Of a stretch of DNA of 64,000 bases, positions 20,603 through 31,688 are shown in pieces. The stretch is taken from positions 836,001 to 900,000 of the forward strand of contig OU015649.1 in assembly GCA_907165275.2 (NCBI GenBank), read 5' to 3'. The position numbers were made by a program, and so were the translations under genes. The stretch's first letter is position 1, and each line of letters starts with the position of its first letter. The stretch comes from Zygaena filipendulae. Taxonomy: Eukaryota; Arthropoda; Insecta; Lepidoptera; Zygaenidae. The notes under the pieces are model-generated. The model saw only the letters and a program-made list of their open reading frames with translations, was not told the DNA's origin and searched no databases.

Positions 20603-23600
20603 CTACATGGAGAGGTAGCCGCGCGCGGCCGAGCGGCGCCGCCCCACCAGGTAGGCGGCCAGCACCACCAGCACGAGCCCGCCCAGCGCGCAGCCCACCG
20701 CGATCGGCACCGCGTCCGGCACGTCGCCGCCGCTGCAGTCGCGCGCTGCACGCACGCAAACACACAACACAGTCATTTATCTTATCTATATACAACGTGT
20801 TAATGAATTAACTGAAAACTAGAAAGTAGTTTGCTCAGAATCGACTTCCGAATCGATCGCACTATGTTTTAATGCGGGAAATTTGGAGTTCACGAGGGAA
20901 TTCCGAAATAAAAAGTACCCTATGACACTCAAGACCACTGTAGCTTCTTATAAGTGAAAGAATTTTACAAAATCTGTTCAGTAGATCCAGAGATTACCAC
21001 CTACAACGTCACAAGCTCACAAACTTTTTGCTCTTTATAATATTAGTATAGCTAATATAAAATGCTTTGTCCTGAATGACTGATGGATCAACGCACAGCC
21101 TACACCGCTGATCGTAGAGACCTGAAACTTGGAGGGTCCTTTATTTGTATCCGATAATAAAGGATATTTGAAAATACAACCCCTAAGGGGATGAAAAGGG
21201 GTTGCAAAGTTTGTATGGGACAATGCCGCGGGAACTCTGAAATTATCGCGGGTGAAACCGCGAGGAACGGCTAGTAGATAAAAGAGTAGAATCCACAGTT
21301 CTGTACATTGAATATTTTTAGCAAAAGTTGAGAGACCAATCAAAAAAAAAATTAAATTCTTTTTTGTCTGTCTGTTCGCGATAAATTCAAAAACTACTGA
21401 ACGGGTTTATGGGGTTTCCACCAATAGATAGAGTGATTTATGAGGAAGGTTTAGGTATATAATAATTTGTCAAGGTTTTGGTGTGAATTGATTGAAATAA
21501 AGGGTCTTTCAATAAGGACGGGTCGATTTTGACATGAAATAAAAAAGGCCGTGTGTGAGATTTTAACGATTTTTTTTTTTTATTTGAAAGAGCTATATAT
21601 GCCATTATGTCCTGAGTGAGTTGAATCTTGTACGGGTGCAGCCCTAAGTCCTGACGCAAAATGCGCCACGTTGATGTTTGTGAAAGACCGAGTTCTTGTG
21701 AACGTCGATGAATTGACTGCCTCGGGTTCTCCTGCACACTATCACGGACAGCAGCGATGTTCTCGGCCGATCTGGCGGTCTTTGCACGTACGGGTGTTGG
21801 CAGATTGTTTATTGAACCGGTCGATTCGAATTTGGCCACCAAACGTTGGAGAGTCGACTTTGAAGGACCACCTCGTCTGCCGTAAAATGGGCGCAATGCA
21901 CGTAACGTTTGCACTAACGAACACTCATTTTGGTAATACATTTTTAACATTTGGACGTGTTGCTCAACCGTGTAACTTGCCATGGTGATTTGGCATTACT
22001 AACTGAATAAAAAAATATAGGTTAGAAAGACGACGTTAAAACAACATGGCCGCCACAGGCTGCCAACATCGACCCGTCCCTATTGAAAGACCCTTTATAA
22101 CGATAATTGTTGGAAGTGTCGGAAAAAGAACTTTTTTACGCTTTCACACGTTAACGGCTCAACCGATCACCACGAAACTTTGCATACGCGTTGTCAGGGG
22201 TATAGAGAAAGACGTAGGATACTTTTTATCCCGGAATTCCCACGGGAACTCAGAAATTACCGCGGTTGAAACCGCGGAGCACAGCTAGTTTATTATTATA
22301 AATGGCGAACTTAATGTCTTGTGACATTCTCTACCAGTTAACTATTGGATAGACAGAGAAGTAGAGCGTTTTTTCTGGGTGTTCGTTATCTTCGATAAAA
22401 GGTTTGTACTAAAGAAAATATTTATATTAAAGAAAACTATACACACCGGCAGAATTAGCGGAACATAAAAAGGCAGAGTATAGAAATAGTTACGTATATT
22501 TATTAAAACAAATAATAATTAGACGTGAAGTAATAAATTAATATACATCTTTTAACACTTTAAAAGTTTGTAATTAAATTATTAAATTTTATTTAAAATA
22601 ATAATAAAAAAAAACACTTTTTCTCTAATTTGTGGGCACACAAATAATGTTGCAAATTAAAGATTACTGTGATTTTAACACTAAATTAATGAACGATTAA
22701 TAACGTGTGTTTCCCCTTCGTGATTCCACTTTTATTTGCACCATTTTCTGTGTTCTCACAAACTAGAGACTTTTTTGTTTTTTTTTAATTTTGATTACTT
22801 TTAATAAAATTTAACTAAAAACTTCTTAAAATCGATGTTAAAAGATGTATATTAGTTTGTTACTTCATGCCTGATAATAATTTGTTTTAATATATATACG
22901 TAATTATTTCTATACTCTGCCTTTTTATGTTCCGCTAATTCTGCCGGTGTGTATATTTGTATTAATGAAAACAACGGGGCACAGCTACTAATCAATATTA
23001 TGGCAAAAGCAATACAATACAACTACAATAAATGGCAACCAAATTAGAATCCACAACACAGCTAATCGCACCGCATGCCGCCCCCTTATCGGGCGATAAC
23101 GCGCTACACCCAAGTACCGAGCATTGGTTTCACGCGTTTCGTTTTATAATAATAATAATAATAACATTCATAACAACAACATTATGTGTAGTTATGATAA
23201 CCTAATGCCAATTATTGTGTATAAAAAATATTTTTTATTGCCCATTGCATGTTGACTAATTTTTATTTTTTAGTCCGTCTTGTAGATTATTAAAAAATAT
23301 TGTAGGTACACGTATTTTTTCTTTTTTTACGTAATCAAAAAATAACGGCGATATATTGAGTTGAAATTTCGCGTGACGTCACTATTCTGACAGTTTGTAT
23401 GGCGGTTTTGCGGTTAGTGACGTCACGACCTCCTCATCCTAAACTTTAATGCCCTTTATCTCTGTATATTTTAATTTATTTGAAAAAGCAAAAAATACGT
23501 GTCTATAGTTTTTTATTTTCTAACTGACGGACTAATTAGAATTTTGATTTTCAATAGTAGTCAGCATCTCTATTCTATTTTTGTTGTGTTTGTTATTGTA

Positions 23601-26600
23601 AGGAGAATATGAAAGTAGTTTAGAGTTCCTGCGGGAATTTTGAAACCCACGCAGATGAAACCGCGGTGCACAGCTGGGTATTTATAATAATTAATGTATT
23701 AAAGTAGTATACGTTTTTTTTTTAAGTTTGAAAAACAATAATAAACAATAATCCAATATTTTTACATAAGAACAATGTCCTCTACCGAGTCTGTCTGTCT
23801 GTTCACGATAAACTCAAAGACTACTGAACGGATTTTTATGCCGTTTTCACCAATAGATAGTGATTCAAGATGAAGATGTATACGTAGTACCTGGATGACC
23901 CAGCTTTGCTGGGTAGGTATTTATTTAAGGTTTTTACGTAAATATATATTTTTATCATCACAGTTTAACAAGTTTAGGTAGCTTTAGTGTTACTGTGTCG
24001 GTAAAGCAGTACCAAACACTCATTTTTCAAAAGTGAAAGTGATTAATCGCCCCCGAAACCTTCTGCATACTAAATTTCATAAAATCGTTGGAGCCGTTTA
24101 CGAGATTCAGATTATGTAAAATTACTAGCTGTGCCCCGCGGTTTCACCTGCGGTAATTTCGGAGTTCCCGCGGGAATTCCGGGAAAAAGTACTCTATGTC
24201 CTTCTTTGTACCCCTTACAGTAGTTTACGGTGATTAGCTGTTCCCCGCATTAATTCCGGAGTTCCCGCGGGAATTCCGGGATAAAAACTATCCTATCTTT
24301 TAAGTTGGACCATATTATAAACGGTTACAAAATTTTATCAAAATCCGTTCAGTCGTTTCGGAGTCCATCGCGAACAAACAACGTGACACGTGATTTATAT
24401 ATATTAAAATTAAGATTATAAGATATAGAATTGCTCGAAAGGTAGTAGGATAGTTGATCCAGGAATGGGCATGTTGACAAATTTTTATTTTTTAGTCCGT
24501 CTTATAAGATTATTAAAAAATAATGGACACGTATTTTTTCTTTTTTTACGTAATCAAAAAATAACGGCGATATATTATTGAGTTGAAATTCCGCGTGACG
24601 TCACTAACTCACTATTCTGACAGTTTGTATGGCGGTTTTAGCGGTTAGTGACGTCACGACCCCCTCACCCTAAACTTTAATGCGCTTTACCTCTGTATAT
24701 TTTAATTTTTTTTTTAAAGCAAAAAAATACGTGTCTATTGTTGTTTTTATTTTCTAACTGACGGACTAATTAGAATTTTGATTTTCAAGTTGCCAACATC
24801 CCCATTGCCGCGGGACCTGATGAAACCAAGACCGAGCGGGGGGCGGCAGTCGGCACTCACCGGCGCTGAAGGCGTCGCCGCGCGCGGTGCGGAACGCCTC
24901 GGCCTGCAGGCGCGCCAGCGTGAGCGCGGCCACCACGCTCTGCTGCGCCGCCGTCAGGTTGAGGCGCGCGGCCGCCGCGCAGCGGTACGACGTCGCCAGC
25001 GGCGTCGCCCACGCCGCGCCGTGCGACAGCGTCGTGCCGTTCGGGGACGCTGCGCGCACACAGGCACAGTTAAGTTACAACCATACATGATACAACCGTA
25101 GACATAGAACGGCAGGCCGGCACGCAGTGACGAAGAGAATAGAATAGAATAAACTTTATTTGCTCAAATTTCACAACTGGTTTTTATACAAATGCATTTA
25201 CCAAAATAACAAAAACTTTTACGTAATTTTAAATAAATAAGCACTCAGCATTTTTATACAGCTGATCCTTTTGAGCAAAATGGTGTCAGCTCAGTATATT
25301 GTCACCTCCGGACTGCTTCTGTGAGGTAACGCGTAGCTATCGCTATTTAAATCTATCTATACTATAATAAAAGAGTAGAATCCGCAATTCTGTACATTGA
25401 ATATTTTTGCCAAAAAATTGACACGGGGTGATGAAAGAAGAGTAACCAACCACAAAAAAGTTTTTAAAATTATTTTCTGTCTGTCTGTCTGTTCGCGATA
25501 ATCTCCGAATCTACTGAACGGATTGTCATGCTGTTTTCACAGGTAGAATAAGCTTAGCCTGGAGCTACATATAGGCTGTTTCATTTAAATCGGATGTCGG
25601 GAAAAAAAAATTGTCATACAAAAACGTTTCACGCGGGTGAAACCGCGGGGTACAGCTAGTTTAATATATCTGGGCAACCGAGCTTCGCTCGTAGCGCTTT
25701 CTGTCGTTAAGTAGAAAAGCAGTAACAAACATTCATTTTTCATTGCCTGAAACCTAGATAGATCGATTGATCGCCCCCGATACTCCCTGCATGCTAATAC
25801 CCATATTTCGGATTGAAATCGAAAAATTATAGCAACTAAAGTTATACGGAAAAAGAAAAAAAAAAACAAACTCACTAGTATTGGGGAACGTTTGCGGCGC
25901 GAGGGAGACGTTGAGGCTCTTCAGCTCGTACGTTTTGGTCTTGTTGTCGCTGTGGAACCACAGGGTCATGTTGTTGCTAGTGGTGCTGGTGGTGTTGGTG
26001 GTGTTGGGCTGCGAGGGCGGCGCCGGCCAGCTGATCGTGAGCCACTGGTCCGCAGTGCCGTTGGCGGCGCAGCTGCCCGCCGACACCGACGCGTTGGCGG
26101 GCACGTTCAGGCTCACGTTCACTAATTTCGTGCCTGGAATGGTCGCCATTTTACAATTCACTTACATAAGTAAAAGTGACTAATGCAAGAACGAGTTACG
26201 ATCGGACTGGCGTAGGTCCTTACCCGTTAATCGCAGAGGTCCCGTGTTCGACTCCCAGCGGGGGTGGACTTTGTGTGATAAACACAGGGGTTCACTTTCC
26301 AGTCTCGATGTGTTTATATATCTATACTTACTGTAGTATATAATATTATGTAAAAATATGTATATAGTACGAGTATATACCACGTGTTGCTTGGTAGTTG
26401 CAGTTTTCCACAAGCTTATAACTTAGCGTGGAATCAAGTAAATCTGTGTGTTGTTTTGTGAAGAGTCATTAATAATGAGAACTCGCAATTCACCATACTA
26501 AATGAGTCAAGTTATTCGAAACTATGTGAAGGCTCCCCTATAGTCTATACTCGAGCGCGGACAGTGGCCCATCACTCATACATTCTAAGACTAAAGTCAC

Positions 26601-29600
26601 CCTACAAGTAGCTTCACTGATCCCAGAGAACAGACGTATATTGCCTACTATTGCAGGTGGCCACGTTATCAACTAGCTAGGTTGCCTGGCAAGGGGCGTC
26701 GCTTGCAGTGTGGCCAGCTGGAACTTAGCAATAATCTTTGTAGTGTGACTTTAGCCTAAACGTTAGTACTAATTATTAAATAATTACGCTTGTATAGTTG
26801 TAGAAATTCTGTTTGTGCACAAGCTGCAGCAACATTTAATATTTACACAGTTGTCTTTATAAATATTTTACACGGCAGAGTACAGCGACAGCGGATAAGT
26901 TGACGCATTTAGAAAATAAAACATCGGTTCGGTGTTACCCGATATCAGTAGTGTAGCGTTGCGTTGGCGTTTACAATGTACTCTACGTGCCGCTGCTGTG
27001 ATTCATCGCTTTGGTGGGCGATGCGAAGGCCCTCTTTAAACATCGCCGTGAGCAAAAGTTCTAAAGCCCAGTCAGAGCCTTAGGCTCCTCGGGCAAAAAA
27101 AAACAAAAAAAATGAAAAAAAAAAAAAAAAAAACTGTAACATCCTTTCATGAGGTGCATAATTTGTCTTTTTTTTTTAAATTGGTTGAAATATAACGATA
27201 TAATTGTTGAAAGTGTCGGAAAAAGTACTTACTTTGTTACGCTTCGACAACCGATCATCGCGAAATTTTGCAAACGCGTTGTCAGGGGTACAGAGCCTTA
27301 AGGACATGGGGTATATTTTTATCCCGGAATTCCCGCGAGAACTTCGAAATTACTACGGGTTAAACCGCGGGGAACAGCTAGTAAATAAGTAAGTAGTACT
27401 TTGTGACAGTGTGAACAAAAGAGTGCCCGTTTCGTGCGTCACGACTCACGAGAACGGTGCATCTGCTGTCTGTACCTCACACAGACCAATACATACTGAT
27501 AAGCTAAACAAATACGACCACCCGATGACTCAATAACTTGTATGGCGAAGGTTATTTTAAATAATAACTTCATAAACGTGTTTTTTTTTACCTAACGGTC
27601 TCCCGCGCTTTCACCCGCTTCAATTTCGAAATTCCCGCAGGAACTCTTTATTTCAGGATCAAAGTATCCAAATCACCTATTCCAAGATCGAAATTACACC
27701 AAATAGCTGTTCTCCCCGCGTGTAACTTTCTATCAGTGAAAGAATTTTTAGAATCGGTTCAGTAGCTCCAGAGATTACCCTACACCCAATCTTATTGGCG
27801 TAGTTGTAGTAGATTAAAATATGTACTAGACATAGACAAAATAGTATGTCAATAAAGTACATACCATGGACTGTGTCTAGAAATAGCGGAACGCGGTAAA
27901 CAATGAATATTTATACGTGTATAAAACAATTAGAACGACAAACATGGAGTTAAGAAAGCTGCGAACTCAACCTTGACTCTCGAGCGGCTGAAGGAATCAA
28001 TAAACCGCGGTGAGCTCGTGCCAAGATCGCAGTTCCAACACGAAAATAACAGAAGAAAATGTGAGAGGATGAACATAACATCTATCTATCTATCTTAATC
28101 TAATATATATAAATCACGTGTCACGTTGTTTGTCCGCGATGGACTCCGAAACTACTGAACGGATTTTGATAGAATTTTGCAACCATTTATAATATGGTCC
28201 AACTTAAAAGATAGGATAGTTTTTATCCCGGAATTCCCTCGGGAACTGAAGGATATAGAGTAATTTTTTCCCGCAACCTCCGCGGGAACTCCGAAATTAC
28301 CGCGGATGAAATCGCGGGGGACAGCTATACATATATATAAATCACGTGTCACGTTGTTTGTCCGCGATGGACTTCGAAACTACTGAATCGATCATGATGA
28401 AATTTGGTCACTATGCTGTATTTGGTCCAACTTAAAAGATAGGATAGTTTTTATCCCAGAATTGCCGCGGGAACTCCGAAATTACCGCGGATGAAATCGC
28501 GGGGGACAGCTAGTATACATATAAAAATAAATCCCTATTTCCCTTGGTCACGGGCGACTCACGGCATCACGCGTGAACGGCTGGACCAATTTCGCTAATT
28601 CTTTTTCTGTTGTGTTTGTTATTGAAAGAAGAAGAACAAAAGAAGTTTGGAGCTCCTGCGGAAATTCCGAAACTTAAGCGGGTGAATCTCCAAAACGGTT
28701 GAACCGATTTTGACGAGACTTTCACTGCTAATTAGCTGATGTTGTAAGGTGTAAATTAGGCTACCTTGGAGTTCCTGTGGTAATTCCGAAACTCACGCGG
28801 GTAAAACGGCAGGGCACATAAAAGTAAATGCAAAGTTTTTACTTCTAACAATATTGAATACAGTGCTTTTTAATACACGACAGATATTTGTGCATCAAGT
28901 GCCGTCACTTGGTCGTGTCGTGCGTGTGGTCTTAGATTGTAAGCACATCTAGCCTGGAATAGGCTTTCAAGTGAGACTACACACCGTTAGGTGCTTGGCG
29001 AGAGATTTTCAACTTGAAATTGGTGACTAGCCAGCCGGGCACAAAGTGTTCTACCACTAAGCTATGGTTTCCTCCTTTTGTTTGTTACGCTTTCACGCCT
29101 CAATGGGTCAACGGATCATCATGAAATTTTGCCTACACGTTGTCAGGGATACAGAGAAGAACATAGGGTACTTTGTATCACGGAATTCCCGCGGGAACTC
29201 CAAAATTACTGCGGGTGAAACCGCGGGGAACAGCTAGTATGTATAAATCTACACTAATATTATAAAGAGCAAAAGTTTGTGAGTTTGTGGTTTTGTGACT
29301 TTGTGACGTTGTAGGGGGTAATCTCTGGATCTACTACTGAACCGATTTTTTAAAATTCTTTCACTTATAAGAAGCTACAGTGATCCTGAGTGACAAAGGG
29401 TACTTTTAACCCCGTTATTCCCGCGGCAACTCTAAAATTACTGCGGGTGAAACCGCGGGGAACAGCTAGTATGTATGTATATCGATATTATGATAGATAT
29501 AGCTATCCTACCTATATGTCGGTCTTTGTTTATTGAACAAGTAGGTATTTTTAATTTGGCTACTTTTTGTAAACACAGTTGAACCGGTCGTTTCAAGCAA

Positions 29601-31688
29601 GCTATGACCCGATGCCGACGAGATAACACCGGCAAAATTCCACAAAAAAACTATGCCGCTAAAATGCTCAAAATACTAAATGAGGTATTTGACATCATGA
29701 CACTTATCGTAAAAAATATACATAGGTAGTTAGGTACCTTAAAATATCTAGTAACTACTAAATAGGTAGGTAACTACTCTTTATTATTTGTTTGTATGTT
29801 ACGCTTCCGTAACGGTTTAACCAATCATTATGAAATTTTGCATACACGTAGTCATGGATTGGTACAGAAAAGGGCATGGGATGACAGGATACTTTACAGG
29901 AATATCCTTCTTATAACATCAGCTAATTAGCAGTGAAAGTCCCGTATATCGCAACCGTTTCGGAGATTCACCCGCGTGAGTTTCGGAATTCCCGCAGGAA
30001 GTCCAAACTTTTTTATTCTTCTTCTCCTTACAATGGAAATAGTGTTTCATTTTTATATATATAGACATTCCACTAATTTCGCATTATTAAATTCACCACA
30101 AGGCACAACCTTACCTTTTTCAGCAAAATTACCAAAAATCACTGAAAAAAAAACTGAATATAGGTACCTACCTACCTACTTAAAAAACTGACTTAAATAC
30201 ATGTAGGTAAATTTACTTACCATTAGTATAGGTGACCTTAAGTTGAGCTGCGAACTGCACCATGATGCAGGACACATTTGCAGTCTTGTTGGGAGGGAAA
30301 GTCCAAGTTCCCATGTCAGGAGCAGGCAGAGAACCCGGCGTGGAAGGCGTTATCGGGGCTGGCTTTGGTGGAGATGGGGAAGGAGATGGAGATTGGGAAG
30401 GAGATAGCGATGGGGAAGGAGATGGCGATGGGGAAGGAGATGGAGATGGGGACAGAGATGGAGACGGCGAAGGAGATGGAGATGGTGACGGCAAAGCAGA
30501 AGATGATGGTTCTGTTAAGGGTTTGGCTTTTGATGTACTAATACTAATATGCTCTGTACTGCTGGTATTGAGTTCTGTTGTAGTCTTTTCTGTGCTGTGA
30601 CTCTCCGGGATTGCGGATGTGCTCTGACTGACCGGTGTCGACTCTTTGGTGAAATTTGGTGCAACTGTTGGTACAGTAACTGTTGAAACCTTTGGGGTGG
30701 CAGTCAGTTCAGATTGACCTGCAGAAAGAGGAACTTATTGTAAAACAAATTTTAATACATTTTTTGCAGTGTTTCTTATTGAAATCTCTTGTAACCCTAC
30801 AGTATAGTTTAATACCTAGTGTAAGGGACAGTGTTCTTTTCTATGAGAATGACCACTGAGAATTGTTTACAATGTATTGCACTTGTTTTCTAATTACATG
30901 AATAAAGAAATTGTTTTTATTTATAATCCAGGCAGGCAGTTGAAGCAAGTTTTATCTTTTGTTACTAGGTATATTTATGCAATTTGTTTTCAATTCTGTT
31001 TCAATGAAATAAAGTGGTCAGTGTTATTTTATCTCATACTTTTACCTAACTAGATCTCTATAAAAATAAGGATAATTCCATCCTTAAACAGCCTTTAACA
31101 AATTCTTTATTACATTTTTATTAGATTTCAAATTTTTATCAAAATATATTTCAAGTAGCAAGTAGATATTTCAATCCATTATATTATGACATTAATCATG
31201 AACTAAACACAGTGACTATGCTACACTTTCGTATTTCGTATTTTCATCTAATTAGGTACCTACCTACCTACATATTTTATAATAAAAGCGTAGGACTCTG
31301 TAAAAATGTAAGTAATAGGCATTTTCTAGGTTTATTTTCAATGATGGTCCCATATACAGCTGGATCTGTAGGTAGGTATAAAGTTTCTAGAATGGTGGTC
31401 GGACTGCAGGTAGGTAGTTAGAAATTGTAGTGTTTTTTTCAGTTCTATTACGCAAATACATTGAGAACTAATGCACAATGGTGCACAAAGGAGAGCGCCG
31501 CGACGTCTCGAGGTCTTTGAGGTCAATCAACAAAGAATCAACTATTGCTACATCGTAGTGATCAAATCCTAGCAGAACTGCAGTATCAATAGAATGTATG
31601 TAAATCTATGAATTAATAGTCAGTACTCACCGATGCCAATGAGACCGCAAAATAACGCTGTTACAACACACAACCAGAATTTGGCCAT
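20603..31688 (-). CDS. Lamp1: lysosome-associated membrane glycoprotein (LAMP family), 5 exons
   Basis: LAMP proteins are heavily glycosylated type I membrane proteins of late endosomes and lysosomes. Exons in transcript order: 31688-31631, 30718-30221, 26133-25876, 25049-24861, 20745-20603 (TAG 20603-20605). Every junction is phase 1; the total is 381 aa. The start is set by a signal peptide (MAKFWLCVVTALFCG) and the context CCAAAATGG. A Ser/Thr/Pro-rich stretch with long Ser-Pro repeats follows. The LAMP luminal domain (TWTFPPNKTANVSC onward) has four Cys in the expected pairs (NVSC/AGSC and YRC/RDC) and about a dozen N-glycosylation sites. The last exon gives one membrane segment (about PIAVGCALGGLVLVVLAAYLV), a basic RRR patch and the C-terminal GYLSM, a GYxxΦ lysosomal sorting signal. 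Single luminal domain plus hinge resembles Drosophila Lamp1 more than two-domain vertebrate LAMP1/2. Introns of 4.1 kb (26134-30220 and 20746-24860) are repeat-filled. Confidence 0.93.
20873..21053 (-). repeat. Helitron-like fragment
   Basis: Lies in LAMP intron 4. It shares GGAGTTC...GGGAATTCCG, AGATCCAGAGATTACC and the terminal TTATAATATTAGTATAG with the other copies. Confidence 0.6.
21050..21273 (+). mobile_element. Helitron-like repeat, second subfamily
   Basis: Ends GCGGGTGAAACCGCGAGGAA(CGGCTAG), again a hairpin plus CTAG. The same body, including the stretch around CCTAAGGGG and CTGATCGTAGAGACCTGA, recurs in reverse at 60602-60838. Confidence 0.7.
21500..22095 (-). mobile_element. mariner-like element, internally deleted, TA target duplication
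   Basis: Inverted ends AAGGGTCTTTCAATAAGGAC and GTCCCTATTGAAAGACCCTT continue through GGGTCGAT and are flanked by TA (21498-21499 and 22096-22097). The 596-bp element encodes only the DNA-binding part of a transposase on the minus strand. Confidence 0.9.
21560..21983 (-). pseudogene. N-terminal fragment of a mariner-type transposase
   Basis: From an ATG at 21983 the frame gives helix-turn-helix sequence (VEQHVQMLKMYYQNECSLVQ, RALRPFYGRRGGPSKSTLQR, RSQELGLSQTSTWRILRQDL). This matches the N-terminal DNA-binding region of insect mariner-like transposases that begin YTxEQ. The frame is then lost to low-complexity sequence before any catalytic DDE residues, so the protein cannot transpose. It could at most bind the inverted repeats. 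Confidence 0.85.
22110..22291 (+). mobile_element. Helitron-like repeat
   Basis: Ends ACCGCGGTTGAAACCGCGGA(GCACAGCTAG): hairpin plus CTAG followed by T. It directly follows the mariner-like element in LAMP intron 4. Confidence 0.7.
22442..22951. mobile_element. 510-bp MITE with long inverted ends and TA duplication
   Basis: CACACCGGCAGAATTAGCGG at the left returns as CCGCTAATTCTGCCGGTGTG at the right. The arms continue with mismatches for over 150 bases, and TA flanks both ends. It is mariner-type by target site; no coding sequence. Confidence 0.85.
23240..23572 (+). mobile_element. CRE-bearing MITE
   Basis: Same family as 17631-17953. GTGACGTCAC occurs twice around the central GACAGTTTGTATGGCGGTTT. 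The outer ends are somewhat degraded. It lies in LAMP intron 4. Confidence 0.82.
24126..24420 (-). mobile_element. Helitron-like repeat
   Basis: Starts CTAGCTGTGCCCCGCGGTTT; the body includes AAGTTGGACCATATTATAAA and CAACGTGACACGTGATTTAT, shared with copies near 28100 and 62160. Confidence 0.7.
24464..24806 (+). mobile_element. CRE-bearing MITE next to LAMP exon 4
   Basis: Ends AATGGGCATGTTGAC and GCCAACATCCCCATT are inverted. The two GTGACGTCAC sites are intact. Its right end is 54 bases from the donor side of the exon 24861-25049. Confidence 0.85.
25352..25662 (+). mobile_element. Helitron-like repeat
   Basis: Starts TCTATACTATAATAAAAGAG and ends GTGAAACCGCGGGGTACAGC(TAG). The TC start, 3' hairpin and CTAG end are all present. 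It lies in LAMP intron 3. Confidence 0.72.
26192..26480 (+). mobile_element. tRNA-derived SINE, family 1
   Basis: A tRNA-like head (GATCGGACTGGCG ... GTTCGACTCCCAGCGGGGGT, resembling A and B boxes) is followed by a body shared with 49598-49870 and, reversed, 56440-56635 (GTGTTTATATATCTATA, GGAATCAAGTAAATCTGTGT). Confidence 0.8.
26870..27140 (+). repeat. possible retroposed fragment ending in poly-A
   Basis: A moderately GC-rich stretch ends in two A runs at about 27096-27132. It has no intact frame and I do not recognise the family. Confidence 0.35.
27190..27384 (+). repeat. Helitron-like repeat
   Basis: Contains CGATCATCGCGAAATTTTGC and ends ACCGCGGGGAACAGCTAG, hairpin plus CTAG. Confidence 0.65.
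28100..28516 (+). mobile_element. two tandem Helitron-like units
   Basis: Two successive units each begin TATATATAAATCACGTGTCA and end ATGAAATCGCGGGGGACAGC (then TA). The second starts directly after the first. A similar three-unit array is at 62155-62755. Confidence 0.75.
28876..29068 (-). repeat. fragment of SINE family 2
   Basis: Shares CACACCGTTAGGTGCT, GGCGA, CCAGCCGGGC and ACTAAGCTATGGTTTCCTC with the fuller copy at 59436-59790. Confidence 0.6.
29085..29240 (+). repeat. Helitron-like repeat
   Basis: Ends GCGGGTGAAACCGCGGGGAA(CAGCTAG), matching the shared terminus. Confidence 0.7.
29250..29474 (+). mobile_element. best full-length Helitron-like element
   Basis: A 225-bp unit with both ends visible: TCTACACTAATATTATAAAG at the 5' side and GCGGGTGAAACCGCGGGGAA(CAGCTAG) at the 3' side. 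A TC start, 3' hairpin and CTAG end without terminal inverted repeats or target duplication fit the Helitron-like class. Confidence 0.75.
30367..30493 (-). repeat. coding minisatellite for the Ser-Pro hinge
   Basis: Within LAMP exon 2 a hexamer-based repeat (coding TCTCCA/TCTCCT/TCCCCA variants, seen on + as GGAGAT and GGGGAA) encodes about 20 Ser-Pro dipeptides with occasional Leu or Gln. It forms the O-glycosylation-prone hinge before the luminal domain. Such tracts usually vary in length between alleles. Confidence 0.85.

Larger units (their letters stand above)
26134..30220. other. LAMP intron 2, repeat-filled
   Basis: 4.1 kb without exons. It holds a tRNA-derived SINE (26192-26480), a poly-A-ended insertion around 26870-27140, Helitron-like copies near 27190-27384, 28100-28516, 29085-29240 and 29250-29474, a fragment of a second SINE (28876-29068), and further decayed repeat sequence. 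Confidence 0.75.

Noticed and set aside
20341..20811. 156-codon + strand frame overlapping the last LAMP exon
   Set aside because: Antisense of a GC-rich exon; no recognisable domain, whereas the minus strand gives the LAMP membrane anchor and tail in correct phase.
24778..25101. Arg-rich + strand frame at LAMP exon 4
   Set aside because: Shadow of the minus-strand exon, extended into a MITE end.
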